64,000 nucleotides of DNA. It comes from Epiperipatus broadwayi. Its lineage: Eukaryota > Onychophora > Udeonychophora > Euonychophora > Peripatidae. Below, piece by piece: positions 46,690-59,094 of the stretch. The notes below the pieces were generated by a model. It did not search any database. It worked only from the letters and a program-made list of their open reading frames with translations, and was not told the origin of the DNA. The DNA lies in assembly GCA_028023455.1 (NCBI GenBank), contig JAQFVV010012446.1, forward strand, positions 1,426,001 through 1,490,000, written 5' to 3'. The position numbers and the translations under genes are program-made. Position 1 is the stretch's first letter. Each line of letters starts with the position of its first letter.

Positions 46690-48390
46690 AAACTCTGACC
46701 CTGTGGTAGGATGAAGATAGTTTGCAATGATGTTGGCATAATCCTTGTTTATATAAAATAGATAAGTTCACATAAGTGAAAAATTAACCTGTTTTACAAG
46801 GAAATGAAGAAAGTAAGTGTGATGTAAAAATGAATAAAGTATGCCTGAGTACAGCATTTAAAATTGTATCAGCAAGACCATGCTCTATTATAGCATTTAG
46901 ATTCTACATTTTTTTTCCTTTTAATTTGTACATTAATTTTCAAAATATCTAATAGAGTGATTAAAGAATTAAAATTGAATTCACTAATGACTGCTGGTTA
47001 TTCTACAAAAGCAAAAAAACTGTTCAAATATTTTTAGGGCATAATATGATATATACACAACCAATCAAATTTTCAGATTCTCAATGTACTCTTTCTAAAC
47101 CTGATATAAGTCATGATTATTGTTGAGTGTAAAATTTCCCAGGCCAATGCGAGTATGCATGCTTTTTATGACCCCCCCCCCTTGTCAAGCATTTTAATTC
47201 TCTGATATATATGCGTATGCTTAAATGCACATACATATATAGGTATAAATTACTAATGAAAATAAGTAATAAGTTTATATAAATTAAAGAATTTTAAAAG
47301 ACTGATTCTTTTAAAATAGGAAATAAAAGTTATTTATAACTTTTTAGATTAGAAAAGAGATTATTTTCTAAAAGTAAAAACAGTTTAATTAATGAGAGTG
47401 AATTTCAGTATGATGATGAGATATAAAACAATTAAAGGAGATAAACTATAAGCTAAAAAATAACTCATTAATGAAAGATATAGAGATAATGATTTAAATT
47501 CTTGTATCCAGCACGCAGCAGTGAAAGGAAAAATCACATGAGCACGGGAATATGAGCCAATCAATTTCAGGGATTGAAACAATGAATGAACTCAGTGCAA
47601 ATTTGAACAAGAAAAAGACACTTGATTCTTGGAGCTTCACCTGTGCACACAGACAAGCTGTTTCAGAATGTCGCAATATGCACAAGGACTTCAAGTGCAG
47701 AGAGCTGGTCTCCAAACATGTGAACAGTTAGCTAGAACTCCTACAGGTCATATTGATCTACACTATGATTTATGTATGCCTATGGGCTTAGGTATATATA
47801 TAATGTACATAAATGTATATATAATTTGTAACATAGTTAGATATTGCTAAGAATGTGTAATTACTGGGGAATTATTATCGTTAAATAAGTCTGGAATGGT
47901 TAAGTTCAAAGACAAGGTGTCCAAGAAGGTTGGACATAGAACTTCCTAATTCAATTGATGCATGGAGATTTCTTTTGAAGTGCTTGAAAATATTGAGAGA
48001 CTAGTCTTCAAGAGTTACAAGTTTCAGAGAAATACATTACAAATCTAAAAGATTTGATTGATTGCAGATATTCATGTGGCATATTACTTTATTACTTATA
48101 TATATTAAGCCATATACCAATTACCTGCTTATCAATGGAAATCACATCATATTGCCCTTAAACTTAAATAAACCAATAGAATATCAACTATGTTGTCATG
48201 GCTATACTACTACAATGAGATAGTAAATAGAATCCACTTATTGCTTTTAAATAGATTATAAATGAAAACAATAACTGAAATATATTGAAATTAAATCTGT
48301 TCAGAAGTTTCAATTAAATGAGCTTTATTATAATATGTGCTGTCTTTAGTAAAAAGTTCATTAAGATGAAATTTCAAGATACCATTTCCC
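46690..48390. other. No supported gene; poly-C runs
   Basis: Overlapping frames of 65-75 codons near 47385-47850 on both strands do not resemble known proteins and lack start or splice support. Runs of C occur at 47172-47181 and just beyond at 48409-48419. Confidence 0.4.
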
Positions 48391-48514
48391 AACTAAGATT
48401 TGACTCAACCCCCCCCCCCTTTTGGATGTTAAAACAAATCTGGTAAAAAATTATAAAAAATGGAATTCTTATGATGTTCCAAGCAAATTTATTTTCCTAG
48501 ATCTAACAAAAAAG

Positions 48515-48680
48515 CCAGCTAGATTTGATCTTCCTAGATTTGACTAGAATCTCATCAACAAACTCAGGAAATGCATGGTTATTGTCAGCCAATGGTTTGT
48601 GTAACTGTGGACAAACACATGAACCACATAATACATGTCTACTGAATTTATTGATACAAGGGTAGAATTGAAGAAAATCA
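48515..48680 (+). pseudogene. LINE C-terminal zinc-knuckle fragment
   Basis: The segment starting AAGCCAGCTAGATTTGATCT, with a CNCGQTHEPHNT-like reading (near 48600), resembles the C-terminal CxC..H region found after the RT domain in jockey/R1-type LINEs. Similar fragments are at 55880-56045 (CGQTQITHS) and possibly 60744-60900. Too short and decayed to classify. Confidence 0.35.
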
Positions 48681-48804
48681 AGCCACTAATGATTCTATCT
48701 TCTGGTTGAAATCTCTACAGATTCATTCATAATATTTTATTAATAGTTGTCAAAAAAATTCATATTCTAAATAAGTAAATAAACTACATTAGTGCTGTGC
48801 ACAC

Positions 48805-48905
48805 TTTTGGTCCAATGGTAGAATGGTGGAGTTTAAGATTCATAAATTAAGTCCAGATCTACACCAGAACTTGAACTTCTTATGAACTCCTAAGGGATAA
48901 TTATT
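48805..48905 (+). mobile_element. SINE-like repeat, family C
   Basis: TTTTGGTCCAATGGTAGAAT looks like the A-box part of a Gly- or Glu-type tRNA head. The tail CTTGAACTTCTTATGAACTC..GGGATAATTAT is shared with 25450, 57338 and 57815. The B box is weak. Confidence 0.45.
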
Positions 48906-49512
48906 ATTAGTACAACAATCATTGCTTTCATTTATAATTTAAGATCTTTGCAAGAAAATCAAGTTATATCACATGACTTAATTTAATAAGCTTGTATTAT
49001 AAATATATAATGAGGGATGTTCTGAAAAGCTATTGGCATGCTTATTACGTAATCTAAGATCTTAGATAAGGGTAGCAAGTTCATTACATTTACTATCTAA
49101 CACCTTGCTGTTCTTTAAGCAAGAGATTTGCATGTCAAATTATATATGCACAGCAATTCAATCGATACATTTCTCGACTTATAGAGAAGTGTGTAATTAT
49201 AGAATTTGGTATCTGACCAAGAATCAAAAATATATTTGGGTTATCATTGCAGAAAATGTACAATACTACTTTTTGCTCTAATAACTGGTACAAATCTTAA
49301 TTATGAAAATGACTAATTAAAGTTGATAATGTAAACTTAAATACTGAGATATTAAAACAAATTTTGCTAAAGAAAATAGGAAAATAATATCAAACTACTA
49401 TCTATAAAAACTAACAATCAAATGATTTATTGGTTGAAGGTTGGGCATGATCTATGATCATGAGCTCAAGAGTCCTCACAATGAAAGTACATAAAACACC
49501 TTGAATAGCTAT

Positions 49513-49909
49513 TCAAACAGGCAAAACTCTCTATATGTACTGCCACTCAGTGCAAGCAAGAGTAATCAATGGATGCCAAAAGGCTTGTGCATAAAATCCC
49601 CATTTAATACCTACTCATCCAATATCCCCAGACTAGTTTCTGGCTTGTGGCCTTTATCAGTGAGAAGCCTTGGATCTGAGAGCACTGCACTGCACCTAGA
49701 TCTTAGGATCTAATGCATCCTAAGATCTAGGTGCAGTGCTCTCAGATCCAAAGTTCCTCACTGACGAAGCCCACAAGCCAGAAACTAGTCTGGGGATATT
49801 ATATGAGGAGGCATTAGATGGGGATTTTATGCACAAGCCTTCTGGCATACATTGATTACTCTTGCTTGCACTGAATGGCAATACGTATAGAGAGTTTTGC
49901 CTGTTTGAA
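49513..49909. mobile_element. Family A, full 397-bp inverted duplication
   Basis: Arms of almost 200 bp face each other around ATCTTAGGATCTAATGCATC (centre near 49711). The outer ends are TCAAACAGGCAAAACTCTC and its complement. Unlike the 3588 copy, the core is also inverted, so both strands carry a hammerhead-like motif. The plus copy (49744-49802) has a broken stem II (GCC/GCC). The minus copy (about 49672-49612) has CUGAUAA in place of CUGANGA. Confidence 0.8.
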
Positions 49910-50293
49910 TAACAATTAAAAGCAAGCAAAAGAAATAGTGATCACATGATGTTTATTGGCTTAGTGAATAGTGGTCAAAGATTATTGTTGATTATGTATT
50001 AACATAAATTGCCACTGAGCAGGATTTCAAATACATATAGTTCTTATTATACATCTACCATTATGTTTTTTATGATAACTAACAAAATGATAAATTAGCA
50101 AAGATCTTCAATTCTCTTAAATATCAATTACTATTGCATTTACATTTAAACTTTTAAGTTAAAGCCTATTTCATCAAAATCTACACTTTTCCCAAGTATA
50201 TCTGTCCCCCCCACACACATATATCAAATAGGATACACCTACAATTTTGGTTCTAAGGATTCTAAAAAAAAAAAATCGAAATTGTAATTGGTA

Positions 50294-50906
50294 CAATCAT
50301 CATCATCACTTTCAACCATCATCAATCCACTGCATGAAATTCTCTCTACAAGTTCAATCCATCTCTGATCTCTAGCCTCTCTTCTTCACACCACTCCAGC
50401 ACGCTTCCTTATTTCATCAATCTATCTCACACATGGTCTTTTTCTAGGTCTTTCACAATATCTTGGAATCCAGTTTAAGATTTCAATTGTCCATCTATTA
50501 TCTCCTAGCAATACTGGTCCAGCCCAACTCCACTTCAGTTTCTTAATTCGTTCAATGATGTCACTTCTCTCATCCATATATTTCATTTTTGATCTCTTGT
50601 TATTCCTAACATGCATCACTCCATATTTCGTTGAGTGGCCTGAAATCTCTCTAATGCTCTTTTGTTGAATGTCCAAGTTTCTGATCCATTAAAAACTGCT
50701 AAAACACATTTGTTAAAAACATTCCTTTTCAAACACATAGGCATATTTCCTTTTAGTGTTAAGTTATTTCTACCAAAAGCATTCCAACCAAGTTTAATTC
50801 TATGATTAATTTCATCCATTAAGTTTCCATCTGTAATAATAATTTGACCAAAATGTTTGTAGTTATTAAATTTTTCAGACTCATCATTATCAATCTTTAT
50901 TTCCAT
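50294..50906 (-). pseudogene. RTE-like LINE 3' end, frameshifted
   Basis: Two minus-strand frames give FNNYKHFGQIIITDGNLMDE, INHRIKLGWNAFGRNNL, MCLKRNVFNKC..GSETWTFNKR (50906-50616), then IERIKKLKWSWAG and DNRWTIEILNWIPR (50676-50422). Same order as at 39752, with a frameshift near 50640. A CATCATCATCAC tail begins at 50294 on the plus strand. Confidence 0.8.
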
Positions 50907-51719
50907 CTTTTGAGAGGGAAGTCCTTAAAACCATTTAGTAAATGTCAGTTACACAAAAACAAATTTAAGCAGTATCCTACAATCTTGATTTAAAGCCTTT
51001 AATTTCTACTAAAAGATTGTTTAAAATATCACTGGAGTGAAGCATTATAAAAGAGAGAGAAAAAAATAGGAAATCAGAATCTTGATACAAATTTTTTTAT
51101 ACGATATCTTTAAAATGCAAGGAGGGGGGGGGGCAGGGTACGGTAACAAGATAAATATGATATAGCTGTTGATTCTTGAAGGACATGGGTGAATTACAGA
51201 ATATGCGATGAATTTTCATAAGTTTGAATAATAGTAACTTAATTTTTCTGAGCCTAATTTTTTTCAAGTCAGACTTCTCAAAGAGAAAACACAGAGACAC
51301 ACCATTTACTAACTACGCTAATAAAAGCGTAACTATATATAGTATTTTTTCTAAGCCAAACTTACCACATATATAAACAACATAAATGATATCAAATTAA
51401 TGCCATTTCAAATAACAGGACATTCATTTTAATAATATTCTTAGGTATCACATGATTTTCGCATTTAACGTAAAATCACTATACTGTATTATCGTTTTTT
51501 TGTAGACGTCCGTTTAAAATTTAAAAGACGTAACAATGAATTGAATTTTAAAGCTTAGTAACAGTAAAAGTATTCAAGAAATGAGAATGAAACAATTAAC
51601 ATTGTATTTAAAAATTATAACATTGCATGATATTAAGCACTGCCAAAAATTATATTAAAACATATCTACGATATGAGAAGCTGTTAGGTAAACATCTATA
51701 ATAGATGGCAAAATTTGTA

Positions 51720-52160
51720 AATGTAATTATATGTTGGATTATTTCCATTATCTTGAATTGTTAAATGTCTTTAAAACAAAATCAAATTTCACTTAAATTT
51801 TTCATATACATTAACAACAATATGCAGATTCATATATAACATATTGACTCGTATTCTTTCTTTTATGGGTGTTATTGGCTTGGTCAGTGCCAGCATCAGT
51901 ATTCAACCTAAAACTTTAAGATTCATAAACAACAACATCTTAAATTCAGTATTCATGAACATATAGAGCTCACATTAGATTCCCATGCTAATATTTTCAC
52001 CGATCAAGTCAGCAACATCTGAAGAGGAGAATCCTATTATCCAAAATGTTGTAGTATATATTAACCAGTTGAATTGATTGGAAAGTTAAAATTATGGAAT
52101 TTAACAATTAATTCTAGATGAATGGATAGTACAAAATATAATTACAAGTAAAATATCACC
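51720..52160. mobile_element. Family B long-TIR element, copy 4
   Basis: Left end GTAATTATATGTTGGATTAT..AATTGTTAAATGTCTTTAAA; right end AATTTAACAATTAATTCTAG..ATAATTACAAG. Inside are CAAGTCAGCAACATCTGAAGA and GAATCCTATTATCCAAAATG, the body hairpin region in decayed form. Confidence 0.6.
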
Positions 52161-52276
52161 ATCTTAAACATTGAGGCAACACAAATGGTATAATTTGTTT
52201 TTGTATTTTACAGCATTTTTATTTAAACAGTGAAACTTTTTTTTAGAATACTTCTAAATTAGAGAAGTAAAGCCCT

Positions 52277-53240
52277 GTACGATGTTAATGTGTTGTACTG
52301 GGGCTTCCTTTTTTGGAGCCAGGAATCACTCACCCCCTATGCCCAGAGAAACCTGTTAGCCATCTTACCTTCCCTTTCCATTTACCATCCTAAGTTTTTC
52401 CCATATTCTTTTCTATCCTGCTCCATCCCATTGCCAGAACATTATATTGGTCCACTCTATGACTTTTATATCTAAACCCCCAATATCTTTTTCCAAACCC
52501 GGCATAAAAAACAATAACCCACTTTCTGTATAATCACTTTATTTCTATTTATTCTCCCACAACTTGATTATTTGTACCCTTTCTGCTTGCAAGCATATTG
52601 CCTTGTTGCTAAAGATCCTATTTGAGCCTTAAATAGTAAACTATTCCTTGCTATTATCATAAATTAACTCGCACCCAATATTGTTTGCTTTTATATATAT
52701 TTAAACTCTTTTTACTCTCCATACTAGTTCTCCAACTCCCTATTTTTTATTAATGCATCTATTCTTCTATCCCATTACTTGCCATTATAACACTGAACAA
52801 TTCTTCTAACATAAACATCCCACCTTTTGTATAAGTATACTGACATAAATTCTTTATAGAAATCTTCTGCATATCATACTACCTTTCTCACCCATCTTGT
52901 TGCCTGTCATTTATTCATACTATTTTGGCTACTCTCTTATTATCCATAAATTGCAATCTACTGAACATTTTCATTTTGCATCTCTCATATAAAAACTTGA
53001 CCATCCTATTACTCCTTGAATTGCCTTCTTTGCCATACACACATCTGCATCTAATGCATGTCTTCCTACTTCTATTTGTACTTTTTCAAAATAATCTAAC
53101 ATCCCTTTACTAATACATAACACACCACTCCTTTCCATTCAATTGTAACTATATCGTATATATTATATGAAAACACTGTTAATTTGTTTATCAGTTCCTT
53201 TCTTTTCTTTGCTTCATCCAAGCAAAAGTGGCGGATCTGG
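52277..53240 (-). pseudogene. LINE fragment, same family as 11455
   Basis: The 3' part parallels the 11455 copy: ATGCCCAGAGAAACCTGTTA, then CTTTCTGTATAATCAC and GCATCTAATGCATGTCTTCC (all plus-strand reading). Near 53235 it ends with a frame reading CLDEAKKRKELINKL on the minus strand. Heavily broken with internal deletions. Confidence 0.75.
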
Positions 53241-53299
53241 TGCGAAAATCCATGTATTACAATTGCCGGTTTTGGTCTCAAATTTCTTATGAACTCCTG

Positions 53300-55230
53300 C
53301 ATAATAAATCTATTTAATTTTTTTTTTTTTTGGTGAAAGCAAATGATGAAATAATCATTATCACTTTTTGATTATTCTTCCAACAAGTAAACTTTTAACA
53401 ATCTAAATATATAAAACTTTTAACAATCTAAATATATTACAAATAGTAACCAAATAATAAAAAAACAACATTTTGTCTAATAACTTTCTCCTCATTGGAT
53501 GTAAGTATCGTTTGTTTACTATTTGATTGTTATAAATAATACAAGTCGCCTTCATTTTTACACGCAGTTAATAAAAGTGAATCCTTAACTTTTTATACAG
53601 CTTCAAAAATTTTGAATGTATTAAAAAATTAAATTTTCATATATAGAAAAATAAATAGCATTATCAATCTCTCTTAGCGCGTTACTATACACCAAAGGAT
53701 ATAATCAAAATTAATAATAGAAGAAACCGGAAAAAAATAAAAAAGAGAGACGAGTATTAGTCTTTAATTTTTATTTTTAACAAATTTTACTATTAATTCA
53801 TATTTGATCTGTTCGTAGAACAACAAAGTCGAATGACCTTACAAATAAGTTCAACTCCTGTCGAGTCATTTATGACAAACTGATAACAGCGCCCCCTTTT
53901 TTTGCATCGCAGCTAATTTATCAGTTAAATAAAGAATGGTCTATTTTTATCCAACTATCACGTTTATAATGGTGAAGACATTAGACTGGTAATTTGAAAA
54001 GGTGATGATGCAAAATATTATCAAACCATCTTACATTTTCTAAGAATATACATATTAAATTTTTTAAAAAGGCATTTTACACAGCAAATTATTTTAAATG
54101 TAAAACAGGTTAATTACCGTAGTTTATTATATTCTCAAACTAAAAAAGATGTCCCTTTTAAGGAAAAAAAATCATAAATTATTTCCCCCCATTATTTTCA
54201 ACTTCATTTGATGTCTATTAATGCAGTTTGCCATGTAATAACGCAAAATAATTAATTTTCTCGAGGAAAAATGAGACATTTAAACAGCTTTCCATTAGTA
54301 ATGATTCATGGACCAATTCAAAGTCATCGCAAATGACAAATCTATAATAATGAAAATTCATAATATTAAAAACTACACACATATTCTTATTTGTTTTAGC
54401 ATTGCAAATTGAAAGGCTAAGAATTTACGAAATATTTCGTTTTTTTTTCATTCAACAAATGAGATGTTAACCGGAGCAAAAAAAATCGAAGATTCATTTA
54501 GAAGCAGAAGAAGAAATGATTATCATAACATATCAGCTAATAATTATAAGAACTCATTAAGAAGAGTACTACATTAAAATAATCAATATCAATTTTTAAA
54601 ATGAAGAAAAGTTAATCTCAAATAGAAAAAAAAAAGTATTTATGTAGATGTATAGGTGGCATTATATTAAGTTCGATTAATTAAAAAAACTAAGTGTTCT
54701 GTATATTTTACATCAAAACAATTCAAATAATAAAAAGTCTTTTAATAAAAATATGCAAAGATTAAACATCTTTTCCAAAGACTGGTGTCTTATTCTTAAT
54801 CCAATGACAGTAATAGTCTGAAACACAATCCTATCCCCATGTTGTTTAAAAACAATCTTAGATCGTGGCTAACTTATTTTCCTGTTAACTATTGTTAGAA
54901 TATTTAATTTCTAATCTCTATGGAAAGCTAGATGGCATTATCTTAGTAGTTATGCAAATACTTTATGGACAGCTTCCTTAGTGCAAGCATATTCTACTGG
55001 TGTTTGGAGAAAAAGTTTCCATATTAAACTTCCGGATATTTAATTAAATATTATAATGAGATATATTAATGGTATATTTAACCCTATTCCTTTACAATGG
55101 TTTCTTGTTCCTTCACACATCCCTCCACTACATACCAGAAAAGAAGTCTCACAGAAAATCTATAAAAAAAACTATTCAGCAGCTCATACTTATCATTAAT
55201 TCAACATAAGACAATAAACAAAATATGATC
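53300..55230. other. No recognised gene or repeat
   Basis: AT-rich DNA without long frames. A GCGCCCCCT string at 53890 resembles some TIR ends, but no partner was found. Confidence 0.4.
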
Positions 55231-55232
55231 CT

Positions 55233-55348
55233 CATTGATTATTCTGGCTTACACTGAGTGGCAATACATATAGAAAGTTTTGTCTATTTTAATAACAGTT
55301 TTGAGCAAGCATAAAAAATAGTGATCATGTGATGTTTATTGGCTAAAA
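55233..55348 (+). mobile_element. Family A right-arm fragment
   Basis: GATTATTCTGGCTTACACTG, AGTTTTGTCTATTTTAATAA, and GTGATCATGTGATGTTTATT. Only the distal right arm and its outer flank remain. The first of three family A pieces in the same orientation within about 1 kb. Confidence 0.65.
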
Positions 55349-55548
55349 CCAATCCTGCCTAATAGGATAGTGGTGACTCTGGTTATTAAAGAACCAAAGA
55401 CCCCAAAATGTATAGGTACTGAACTGAGTTCAGACCTATATGACTATATAAGCTAATGAGCTTGGATTGAAAATATGGTGTTTTTAATTTAAGACTCATA
55501 GTTTTGTAGTTAAGTAGAGATAAAAGGTGGCTGCTGTAGGGTTACATT

Positions 55549-55745
55549 AGATCCTAAGATCTAAGTGCAGTGCTCTCAGATCCAAGGCTCCTCACTGACA
55601 AAGGCCAGAAGCCAGAAACTAGTCTGAGGATATTGGATGAGTAGGCACTAGATGGGAATTTTAAGCATAAGCCTTCTGGCATCCATTGATTATTCGGTCT
55701 TGCACTGAATGGGCAATACATATAGAGAGTTTTGTCTGTTTTAAT
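55549..55745 (+). mobile_element. Family A element, right half, with mutated hammerhead-like core
   Basis: From TTAGATCCTAAGATCTAAGT to GAGAGTTTTGTCTGTTTTAA. The core at 55580-55638 keeps both stem I helices. The 3' strand is UGAGGA, which pairs with UCCUCA without the G-U seen elsewhere. CUGACAA has lost the conserved G8, so activity is not expected. Confidence 0.7.
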
Positions 55746-56044
55746 TAAACACATAATTTTACTACTTAAGATAGGACTCAAATGCAGATCCTCTTTTTGG
55801 ATGTGTAACCATGAATCTACAAATGAAGAATTGTAATGTAAAAAGTGGAATTCTTAAGTTTCAAACAATTTTTTTTTCTAGACCGACAATAAAGCCAGCT
55901 GGATTTGATCTTAAGATTTGACCAGAATCTCAGTAAAAGATTCACATGAATATATGGCTGTTTTCTTCATCTAGTTAATAAATGGCATTTATCAGCCACT
56001 GATCTATATAGATGTGGACAAACACAAATCACATAGTTAAACCA

Positions 56045-56258
56045 CTAAACATCACATGACCATTATTTCTTATGCTTGCACATAACTGCTACTAAGGCTC
56101 CTCACTGATGAAAGCCACAGCCCAAAACTAGTCTGGGAATATTGGATGAGTAGGAACTAGATAAAGATTTTATGTACAAGCCTTCTGGCATCCATTGATT
56201 ACACCAGCTTGCACTGAGTGGCACTACTGTATGGAGAGTTTTACCTGTTTTAAATCAC
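56045..56258 (+). mobile_element. Family A element, copy with outer left flank
   Basis: Starts ATCACATGACCATTATTTCT..GCTTGCACATAACTGCTACT, then jumps to AAGGCTCCTCACTGATGAAA and continues to GAGTTTTACCTGTTTTAA. The core has CUGAUGA but CCAAAAC instead of GAAAC (G12 lost). The left junction shows that the outer flank belongs to the family. Confidence 0.65.
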
Positions 56259-56510
56259 AGTTAATAATTGTCAAATCTATAACTAAAGTAGCAGTATTGG
56301 TGGTTTTAATAAACCCATCTCCTGATTAAATTCTTTTATGATATTTTGATAATACTTAAGCTATCATTTTAAAAAATCCATATGCTGAATATTAATTTTA
56401 AAACAATTAAAATTATATCTTTATAATCTTGAATAATATTTCTTAAAGCCTAATTTTACAATAAGATTGGACATGAATTATAAACATGTTTACATGAAAA
56501 TATTAATCAT

Positions 56511-56825
56511 GCAATATTAATTTTTAGTAAGTTTGTAAAAAAAAAAGTATTTTTATATGTATATAAATTAATGGTTATATGATTATATATTAAAATGTTA
56601 TAGCTCTGATGAAGACTGCAGGACAGTCGAAACTGTTAGAAAAATAAAGGATGAATTATGTAATATTAATTTTTAGTAAGTTTGTAAAAAAAAAGTATTT
56701 TCATGTATATTTTTATATGCATATAAAGTAATGGTTATATGATTATATATTAAAATGTTGTAGCTCTGATGAAGACTGCAAAACAGTCGAAACTGTTAGA
56801 AAAATAAAGGATGAATTATATAAAA
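56511..56825 (+). repeat. Family D pair in direct tandem
   Basis: Two units of about 155 bp (56511-56660 and 56661-56825) each run from TAATATTAATTTTTAGTAAG to GAAAAATAAAGGATGAATTA. Each has a GATGAAGACTGC core at its end. The cores are ACTGC-AGG-ACAGTCGAAAC and ACTGC-AAA-ACAGTCGAAAC, so stems are kept while the loop varies. The last unit continues into TTGCATTAAAGTGTATA, a family D terminus. Confidence 0.75.
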
Positions 56826-57337
56826 ATTGCATTAAAGTGTATACGAGATTTATAAAAAGTAATAAATATATAATACTGAGAATATAAACTTATTCATAAA
56901 GGAACTAAGTCTCCTTGTGAATTATTGTGGTCTTATATTCTACTAGACTTTCTGTGAATAAGTACATATTTAGTAATCGTAATTTATTTACAAGATAATT
57001 AAAATTATTAGAATTTCATCTGGTTTGTTTGAAACTGTGAGCCGGCTTGATTAATATTACAAAAATCACTAATAAAAATATTTCGGCCATCTTAAGTATC
57101 AGTATTTGACATGGAATTAGTTAAAATTGGCCTTTTTTTTCTCACCAATAGATTGATAAGGATATGAGCCAGTGGACATTATTACAAGATTATTAACAAA
57201 TGATTCTTTGGGAATCTGACCACAATAACGTATTCAGTCTTAAGTGTTTGTAAACAAATTTAGATTAATAGTACTTGTATAAAAAGTTAATAACATAAAC
57301 AGTAATAAAGATAATGTCTTTCTTATTTTGGAATAAT

Positions 57338-57440
57338 GGTAGAATGGTTGACCATGAAACTCAAAGACTATGGATCATAGCTCTGTTACTCCCAATGCTT
57401 CAACTTCTGATGAATTCCTGAACAATAAAGCCATCTGATT
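57338..57440 (+). mobile_element. SINE-like repeat, family C
   Basis: AATAATGGTAGAATGGTTGA (A-box-like), GATCATAGCTCTGTTACTCC, then CTTCTGATGAATTCCTGAAC..AAGCCATCTGATTGCTC. Same order as at 25450 and 48805. A second, poorer copy follows at about 57815-57905. Confidence 0.45.
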
Positions 57441-57735
57441 GCTCTTAGTAATTTAGTAAACGAATAAAATAATTTGAAAACATATAGCCACGTACTTGTG
57501 TTGCATATGTACATTAAAATCTGTCCAATATCATGAGATGACTAAATGATGACATTATTTGATCATTAATCGATAATTTTTCATTGTTCACCAATCATCA
57601 CACACACTTTATCATATCATCTAAATAATTAGAAATGCACCATAAAATATGTTACATTCTGAAGTTGTTTTATATATATATAATAATAATTTTATTAAGC
57701 ATAATCTATTTTATAGAAGTAAATAGCCTAACATA

Positions 57736-57763
57736 CTTTCAGTACACTTAAGACCATCATCAG
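57736..57763 (-). ncRNA. Hammerhead-like core, degenerate
   Basis: Minus strand: CUGAUGA (57763-57757), a GGTC..GTAC near-hairpin, then GAAAG. Stem I and stem III are not convincing, so this is only a core-like match. Confidence 0.25.
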
Positions 57764-57914
57764 CAGTGAAAAATAATTAACAAGATATATCAAAATAAAG
57801 ACCAATATTATTGTAGGTTAGTATCAGACTCTGAGGTGTAAGATCTTTGGAGTGATCCCAGTTCCACCACTTCCAGTACTCAAATTTCTTATAAATTCAG
57901 AACAATAACAATAG

Positions 57915-58985
57915 TAAAGTTGTAATTATTTATTAAGCACCCAGGAAGTATATATAAATACTTTTAAGGCAGGCTATAACCTGTATCAAATGTGCCTTGA
58001 AATTTTTATAATAGTCAAGCAATATCTTTATTTTGCCAATAGAGGGACCTCTCAAACCATGACACAAGATAGCGACTTTTTATAAAGATAAGAGCAGCTG
58101 TCTTATCTTTAATCTAAATTTCCACTTATATAGGCCAATCAGAAGTATCTTGATTTGGGAGCATGAAGCTGTTGTCCTCGCCATTGTTTAAGTCCACTAT
58201 TTCCTTTAAAAATTAACTTTCATGAAATCTTGCGATTTACAACAAGTTAATATTATGATTAATACTGGAAATATATAAACTATTGTAAAGTGGTAATTAT
58301 TTATTAAGCGCACAGAAAGTATATGTAAATACTTTTAAGATAGGTTATAACCTGAATCAAATGTGCCTTGAAATTTTTTATAATAGTCAAGTAATATCTT
58401 TATTTTGCTGATAGAGGGACCTTGCCTATATAAGTGGAAATTTGAGTTAAAAATAAGACGGCCACTCTTATCTTTATAAAAAGTCACTATTTGTGTTGTG
58501 ATTTGAGAGGTCCTTCTATCAGCAAAATAAATATATTGCTTGATTCTTGCAAATTTCAATGTGCCATTTAATACAGGTTATAACCTGTCTTAAAAGTATT
58601 TACATATACTTCCTGTGCACTTAATAAATAATTACAACTTTACAATGGTTTATATATTTCCAGTATGAAGATCGTAATATTAATTCATTGTAAATTGCAA
58701 GATTTCATGAAAGTTAATTTTGTAAAGGAAATAGTGGACTTAAACAGTGGAGAGAATAACAGTTTCACACTCCCAAATCAAGATGCTTCAGATTGGCCTA
58801 TATAAGTGGAAAGTTAGGTTGAAGATAAGACGGCCACTGTTATCTTTATAAAAGTCACTATCTTGTGTCATGGTTTGGGAGGTCCCTCTATTGGCAACTA
58901 AAAATATTGTTTGGCTATTATAAATTTCAAGGTCCATATGATAAAAGTTATAGCCTGTCTTAAAAGTAATAATAATAGTAATCAA
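57915..58985. mobile_element. Nested foldback element, about 1 kb palindrome
   Basis: The outer arms (57958-58270 and 58660-58967) are inverted copies containing CAAAACAT-like GAGGGACCTCTCAAACCATG, AAGATAAGACGGCCAC variants, and CTTATATAGGCCAAT. Between them lies an inner inverted pair (58284-58415 and 58503-58652) built from the same terminal sequence: TAATTATTTATTAAGCGCAC, AGGTTATAACCTG. The left outer arm and left inner arm are also direct repeats. No coding content beyond short frames. Either one element inserted into the centre of a relative, or repeated inverted duplication took place. Confidence 0.75.
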
Positions 58986-59094
58986 TAATAATTGGCTTAA
59001 TTCTGTATATATGTACATTAAATAAATAAAGAAACGATTTTTTTTTTTTTATATTCATTTTAGTATTTTTTAAATACAGAAAGATTAGAACAAA

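Noticed and set aside
47494..47850. Overlapping frames on both strands, possible short gene
   Set aside because: No recognisable domain, no splice support, similar lengths expected by chance.
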